From positions 1-8,161 of the forward strand of contig CAZLGM010000156.1 in assembly GCA_964558875.1 (NCBI GenBank): a stretch of DNA of 8,161 bases, written 5' to 3'. Under the pieces are notes generated by a model. The model saw only the letters and a program-made list of their open reading frames with translations, had not been told where the DNA came from and did no database searches. The first letter of the stretch is position 1. The number at the start of each line of letters is the position of its first letter. The DNA comes from CAZLGM01 sp964558875 (GTDB lineage Bacteria > Desulfobacterota > Desulfobulbia > Desulfobulbales > Desulfocapsaceae). A program made the translations under genes and the position numbers. This document shows positions 5,523 to 8,161 of this stretch, piece after piece.

Positions 5523-5617
5523 GTGGATACACAACAAACAGGGACTAAACGAATAGGGACAGAACACCATTAAATCCACTGGAAAAACTACGAATTACAA
5601 GCCAATTTAATTTTGTT

Positions 5618-5647
5618 TTGACCCCTTTTATGCACCCATTCCATATT
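5618..5647 (+). promoter_or_regulatory. Weak plus-strand promoter candidate upstream of msrAB
   Basis: TTGACC (5618-5623, 5 of 6) and CATATT (5642-5647, 4 of 6) are separated by 18 nt. It points towards the possible small gene and msrAB, but it is 360 bp from the latter. Confidence 0.2.
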
Positions 5648-5727
5648 GCCCATTTTGACCTGAAAATCGATTTGGTGGTTTTGTAATATCGATTACTTAG
5701 GGTGGCCCATCCCAGTTCCAAATTCAA

Positions 5728-5778
5728 TGTATCACTTTTCTCTAACCCCCTTTATTTTATTTGCCTTCAAGTGATACA
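5728..5778. repeat. Inverted repeat with 10-bp perfect arms
   Basis: TGTATCACTT (5728-5737) and AAGTGATACA (5769-5778) are exact reverse complements separated by 31 nt. The arm centres are 41 bp apart, close to four helical turns. Half of the motif, GTGATAC, recurs at 5377-5383 upstream of the divergent gene. The spacing suits two operator sites for a looping or cooperative regulator better than an RNA hairpin with a 31-nt loop. Confidence 0.42.
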
Positions 5779-5997
5779 ATGTCGGCAAAACTGCCCTGGA
5801 TTGGCGGCAGGGTTTTTCAGAAATTAATCGTGTCAGCTACGATGTAACAGTATTGGATATGCATCAATTGGAAACCTGGTTGAAAAAATCAGGGACCACT
5901 ATACGGACGATCTCCGTTGATCACGATTGATGCCATCCTGACTGGCAAACCTGCTCTTCCGGCACGGTGTGAAAGCTGTACCGGAGACGAATATTAG
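5775..5997 (+). pseudogene. Possible frameshifted remnant of a small gene before msrAB
   Basis: Frame one is open from 5775 to a TGA at 5928 and reads, in part, NRVSYDVTVLDMHQLETWLK then SGTTIRTISVDHD. A second frame, open from 5884 to a TAG at 5995, reads LITIDAILTGKPALPARC then ESCTGDEY, with a CESC pair. Joining them by one frameshift between 5884 and 5928 gives a continuous protein-like tail that ends 10 nt before the msrAB ATG, as an upstream operon gene would. An ATG at 5779 is in the second frame but hits a TAA at 5845, so two shifts would be needed for an intact gene. I do not recognise the product. It could be decay, sequencing error near the contig end, or chance. Confidence 0.22.
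5787..5817 (+). terminator. Terminator-like hairpin, possibly bidirectional
   Basis: CCCTG (5794-5798) and CAGGG (5808-5812) pair around a 9-nt loop. Five T follow (5813-5817), and AAAA (5787-5790) lies on the other side, the layout of a bidirectional intrinsic terminator. No plus-strand gene ends just upstream and it lies inside the possible broken ORF, so its relevance is unclear. Confidence 0.28.
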
Positions 5998-6007
5998 TGA
6001 GGCTTCC

Positions 6008-6760
6008 ATGAAACGAATACTCTGCACAGTGTGCAGCATTTTTTTGTTAATGCTCTCTGGAGCATGTGCTGCTGAGGCCTCAAGNNNNNNNNNNNNNNNN
6101 NNNNNNNNNNNNNNNNNNNNNNNNNNNNNNNNNNNNNNNNNNNNNNNNNNNNNNNNNNNNNNNNNNNNNNNNNNNNNNNNNNNNGGAAAGCCCTTCTGGA
6201 AGGCGGAGGAATACCACCAGGATTACTATAAAAAGCATTCGGAAAAGTACTCCTTCTATTGCCGGCGGTCCGGACGAGGTGAGTATCTTAAGGAGACATG
6301 GAACAAGGTTACCCTGGATCTCACCGGGGAGCCGATGGCTGAACTGAAGGACAAACTCACGCCCATGCAGTACTTCGTGACCCAGGAAGACGGAACCGAG
6401 CCACCCTTTGACAACGAATTTTGGGATAACAGGAAAGCCGGCATCTACGTTGATATTGTTTCAGGGGAGCCTCTGTTCAGCTCCGTTGACAAGTATAAGT
6501 CAGGCACTGGCTGGCCCAGTTTTACCCGGCCTCTGGTCGCCGAGAATATCGTTGAACGGGAGGATAGGGATGTGTCCATGGTCACAACCGAGGTCCGCAG
6601 CCGCAAGGCGGATTCACATCTCGGCCATGTCTTTGACGACGGGCCAAGACCCACAGGCCTCCGTTACTGCATCAACTCCGGGGCTCTTCGTTTTATTCCC
6701 GTGGAAGATCTGGAGCAAGAGGGGTATGGGCAATACCGATCGCTCTTTGAAAAGAAGTAG
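6008..6760 (+). CDS. msrAB: Exported MsrA-MsrB fusion, interrupted by assembly gap
   Basis: Peptide methionine sulfoxide reductase that repairs S- and R-methionine sulfoxide. I take the ATG at 6008 because GTGAGG (5997-6002) is 5 nt upstream; the frame is open back to a GTG at 5969. The first 25 residues look like a Sec signal peptide (MKRILC, hydrophobic core, SGACA then AEAS), implying a periplasmic enzyme. After 100 N comes the MsrA C-terminus (KPFWKAEEYHQDYYKKHSEK, then a Cys at 6260-6262). A full MsrB domain starts near LTPMQYF (about 6354), with SGTGWPSF, SHLGHVFDDGP and catalytic RYCINSGAL (Cys codon 6668-6670). The MsrA active site GCFW is expected inside the gap. The MsrB half has no zinc CxxC pairs, and Thr (6506-6508) replaces the resolving Cys of SGCGWPSF-type enzymes. 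True gap length, and so the continuity of the frame, are unknown. Confidence 0.85.
   Translation: MKRILCTVCSIFLLMLSGACAAEASXXXXXXXXXXXXXXXXXXXXXXXXXXXXXXXXXXGKPFWKAEEYHQDYYKKHSEKYSFYCRRSGRGEYLKETWNKVTLDLTGEPMAELKDKLTPMQYFVTQEDGTEPPFDNEFWDNRKAGIYVDIVSGEPLFSSVDKYKSGTGWPSFTRPLVAENIVEREDRDVSMVTTEVRSRKADSHLGHVFDDGPRPTGLRYCINSGALRFIPVEDLEQEGYGQYRSLFEKK
6085..6184. other. Assembly gap of 100 N
   Basis: Exactly 100 N, the conventional filler for a scaffold gap of unknown size. It falls between the signal peptide and the last part of MsrA. MsrA domains normally have roughly 135-150 residues there, so the missing sequence is probably nearer 400-450 bp than 100. Confidence 0.97.
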
Positions 6761-6872
6761 TGTTCGAATGCAAAGGACATGCTGTAAAGTGATAATCCAA
6801 GGGCTGTGAGTACTCCGTGGACATGATACTGATTTCCAGGCGATTTGTAAAAACTGTATTGTCACCGGAATC

Positions 6873-7433
6873 TCAACTTTCAGGTCCTTCCTGTGATGCG
6901 GGAAGGATCTTTTTTATATGTGTTGGGTGTTCACCGGAATTATCGACTAAAACATGCCCACATGCCGGTGGAGCTTCATCCTCGTAATAGCTGAGATAGT
7001 TGTCCCAATCTCGTATCTTCGCCTGATCTCTGGGGTTGGCGCGTTTGATCATCCTGGTCTTTCTGATTTCCGGTGGACAAGATACATAATGAACCTCTAC
7101 GGGCGCTCCCAGGTGTAGCGACAGTCTTTCCGGCCACTCGATATCTCTAATCTCCCTGGTGAAAGGCCCTACTATAACTACACTCTTTAACAACAGGTTG
7201 TCACGAGCAGTATCAAAGAGTTGCTCATAAATTGGATATCTGAAATGTTCTTTGAAATACCGGCTGTCACGATCATCGGGATCTTGACCGGCAAGTTTTA
7301 GAGCCAGTTTGACAATCCGTTCACTAGCAGTATCGATATCCAGGAGCACTGCGCCTTCTTGCTCAGCCAGTTTCCTGCCGTAGGTTGATTTTCCACTCCC
7401 AGGAATACCACAGACTATATACGCTTGCGTCAT
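6873..7433 (-). CDS. P-loop kinase-like ATPase (AAA_33 / zeta-toxin-like fold)
   Basis: 186 residues. Walker A GIPGSGKST lies at 9-17 and LDID at 31-34, after the strand that usually carries the catalytic Asp of small P-loop kinases. A hydrophobic strand and VVIVGPF (85-91) follow. The basic lid reads RKTRMIKRANPRDQ (124-137), and the C-terminal strand is HVLVDNSG. The conserved-looking FKEHFRYPIYEQLFDTARDN (60-79) may define the substrate pocket. This suggests a small-molecule or nucleotide kinase, or a nucleic-acid-end kinase relative; the substrate is unknown. The frame extends upstream to 7568, but I start at the ATG 7433 because Walker A then sits at the usual distance and the extension would overlap the TRIC-like gene. 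It follows that gene by 40 bp and is probably cotranscribed. The Shine-Dalgarno is weak. No antitoxin gene is adjacent. Confidence 0.82.
   Translation of the reverse strand: MTQAYIVCGIPGSGKSTYGRKLAEQEGAVLLDIDTASERIVKLALKLAGQDPDDRDSRYFKEHFRYPIYEQLFDTARDNLLLKSVVIVGPFTREIRDIEWPERLSLHLGAPVEVHYVSCPPEIRKTRMIKRANPRDQAKIRDWDNYLSYYEDEAPPACGHVLVDNSGEHPTHIKKILPASQEGPES
6885..6915 (+). terminator. Intrinsic terminator of msrAB inside the convergent gene
   Basis: TCCTTCC (6885-6891) and GGAAGGA (6901-6907) form a perfect 7-bp stem with a 9-nt loop, followed by TCTTTTTT. On the plus strand this is a good rho-independent terminator about 125 nt after the msrAB stop. It overlaps the last codons of the minus-strand kinase-like gene (ending 6873), so the convergent 3' ends overlap. 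Confidence 0.62.
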
Positions 7434-7473
7434 AATTACTGCTAGTGATGGAACGTAGAGCTGAGACGCGCTT

Positions 7474-8133
7474 TCAAGCGTCGTCTCCAGCCCGTGGTTC
7501 CTTTTTAGCTTCTTTTTGGTCTTCTTTAAGTCGAAAGATTGGCAGAGCCAGGTTCCAATGTAAGGCACTCAACCGGATTCCCAATATTGTCATGAGAACA
7601 ACTGACACGCAGAGGTAAGTTGGCAGCTGAAGGTAAGACAACAAGGCAAAAAACGTAGCGCCACACAGACTTGCGGATGCATAAATCTCCTTACGAAAGA
7701 TCAGTGGCACTTCAGCCGCGAGCATATCACGGATGATGCCGCCAACTACTCCGGTCATTACACCCATCACAACAGCGATACTGTAATTTTGAGTAACGTA
7801 AAAACCTTTTTCGAACCCGATGATCGTGAATACTGCCAGGCCTAAAGCATCTAGAGACAACAGGCAGCCGGCTGGCAACCGATAGCGACGTGCCATCAAA
7901 TAGGTACCCATTGCGGCAATTGCTGCGATCAGCAAATATTGGGTGCTCGATATCCAAAACACCGGACGAATTCCCAGGACCACGTCCCGCAACGTGCCTC
8001 CTCCAAGAGCGGTGACGCAACCCAGCACAATCACGCCAAACACATCCATTTGCTTTCTACCTGCCGCAAGTGCGCCGGTAATCGCGAAGACCCCGGTGCC
8101 GAGCAGGTCGAGAAAATACATCAAGGATACCAT
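7474..8133 (-). CDS. TRIC / UPF0126 family cation channel protein
   Basis: 219 residues with about seven hydrophobic segments and the family's internal duplication. Repeat one carries GTGVFAITGALAAG (12-25) and GGGTLRDVVLG (44-54). Repeat two carries LDALGLAVFTIIG (94-106) and VGGIIRDMLAAEVPLIFRKE (130-149). The paired Gly-Gly-x-x-Arg-Asp motifs are the hallmark of UPF0126 (YadS/YicG-like), the bacterial relatives of trimeric intracellular cation channels. These are inner-membrane, K+-conducting trimers in the members studied. The C-terminus is a charged cytosolic tail. The ATG at 8133 has a TAAGGA Shine-Dalgarno 7 nt upstream. The promoter lies beyond the window. The kinase-like ATPase follows 40 bp downstream and an operon is likely, but no functional link is evident. 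Confidence 0.9.
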   Translation of the reverse strand: MVSLMYFLDLLGTGVFAITGALAAGRKQMDVFGVIVLGCVTALGGGTLRDVVLGIRPVFWISSTQYLLIAAIAAMGTYLMARRYRLPAGCLLSLDALGLAVFTIIGFEKGFYVTQNYSIAVVMGVMTGVVGGIIRDMLAAEVPLIFRKEIYASASLCGATFFALLSYLQLPTYLCVSVVLMTILGIRLSALHWNLALPIFRLKEDQKEAKKEPRAGDDA

Positions 8134-8161
8134 ACCAAATTCCTTAAGCGAAGGGGTGGGC

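Larger units (their letters stand above)
5523..6007. other. Gene-poor divergent spacer
   Basis: Together with the leader at 5350-5522, this makes about 650 bp without a confident gene, between the minus-strand pair and the plus-strand msrAB. The left half is AT-rich. It contains a repeated TTTTGACC (5616-5623 and 5653-5660), a 10-bp-armed inverted repeat (5728-5778) and a terminator-like hairpin (5787-5817). The right part (5775-5997) shows out-of-phase protein-like segments that may be a broken or mis-sequenced small gene. A 60-codon minus-strand frame starting with TTG at 5727 looks spurious. Confidence 0.5.

Noticed and set aside
5545..5570. AGGGACAGAAC tract as a possible transposon-related repeat end
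   Set aside because: Only a single short match, with no partner copy, target duplication or transposase frame nearby.
5545..5727. 60-codon minus-strand frame with TTG start in the spacer
   Set aside because: No ribosome site, Trp/Lys/Asn-rich composition typical of translated AT-rich spacer, no motif. It starts at the edge of an inverted repeat.
6256..6865. Several frames in both directions over msrAB
   Set aside because: Out of frame with the unmistakable MsrA/MsrB motifs, and without ribosome sites.
6873..7433. Zeta-toxin/antitoxin module
   Set aside because: The P-loop fold is compatible, but no adjacent small antitoxin gene is present and the neighbour is a channel protein.
7434..7568. 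45-residue N-terminal extension of the kinase-like ATPase
   Set aside because: It would overlap the TRIC-like gene by 95 bp and push the Walker A motif unusually far from the N-terminus. The internal ATG at 7433 fits the fold.

Overview
The window looks like a scaffolded draft or metagenome-derived contig from an anaerobic, probably sulfur-metabolising bacterium. My best guess is a deltaproteobacterium (Desulfobacterota). This rests on gene content only: a C-x2-C-x4-C-x16-C iron-sulfur protein, a DUF2889 protein with the anaerobe-type Cys-rich tail, an exported rhodanese, and an AT-rich genome with clear Shine-Dalgarno sites. It is an inference. There are no rRNA, tRNA, CRISPR or insertion-sequence genes. 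A run of exactly 100 N at 6085-6184 marks an assembly gap.

Region 1 (1-5349) is read entirely on the minus strand. In transcription order it holds: two unrecognised soluble proteins (5349-4918 and 4880-4464) behind a good sigma70-like promoter at about 5522-5495; an exported single-domain rhodanese (4251-3670); a small cupin (3545-3231); an iron-sulfur protein (3106-2576); a DUF2889 protein (2440-2009) with its own candidate promoter beside a perfect 16-bp palindrome; a two-helix membrane protein overlapping a RimK-like ATP-grasp ligase by ATGA (1961-1743, 1746-922); a doubtful 62-codon ORF starting inside the ligase stop; a YjbR/MmcQ protein (650-291); and the N-terminal part of a zinc-ribbon/DUF2007-like protein running off the left edge.

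Region 2 (5350-6007) is a divergent, mostly non-coding stretch. It carries leader-type RNA structures, a long inverted repeat, and a possible frameshifted remnant of a small gene that ends 10 nt before the next gene.

Region 3 (6008-6760, plus strand) is an exported MsrA-MsrB fusion for repair of oxidised methionine, with the assembly gap inside its MsrA half. Its likely terminator lies inside the 3' end of the convergent gene.

Region 4 (6873-8133, minus strand) holds a TRIC/UPF0126 cation-channel protein followed by a P-loop kinase-like ATPase, probably cotranscribed.

Much of the window fits general redox, sulfur and envelope housekeeping in an anaerobe. I found no convincing defence system or mobile element. 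The most original material is the translationally coupled membrane-protein/ATP-grasp cassette, the unrecognised gene pair with a structured leader, and the MsrAB protein with an unusual cysteine pattern.
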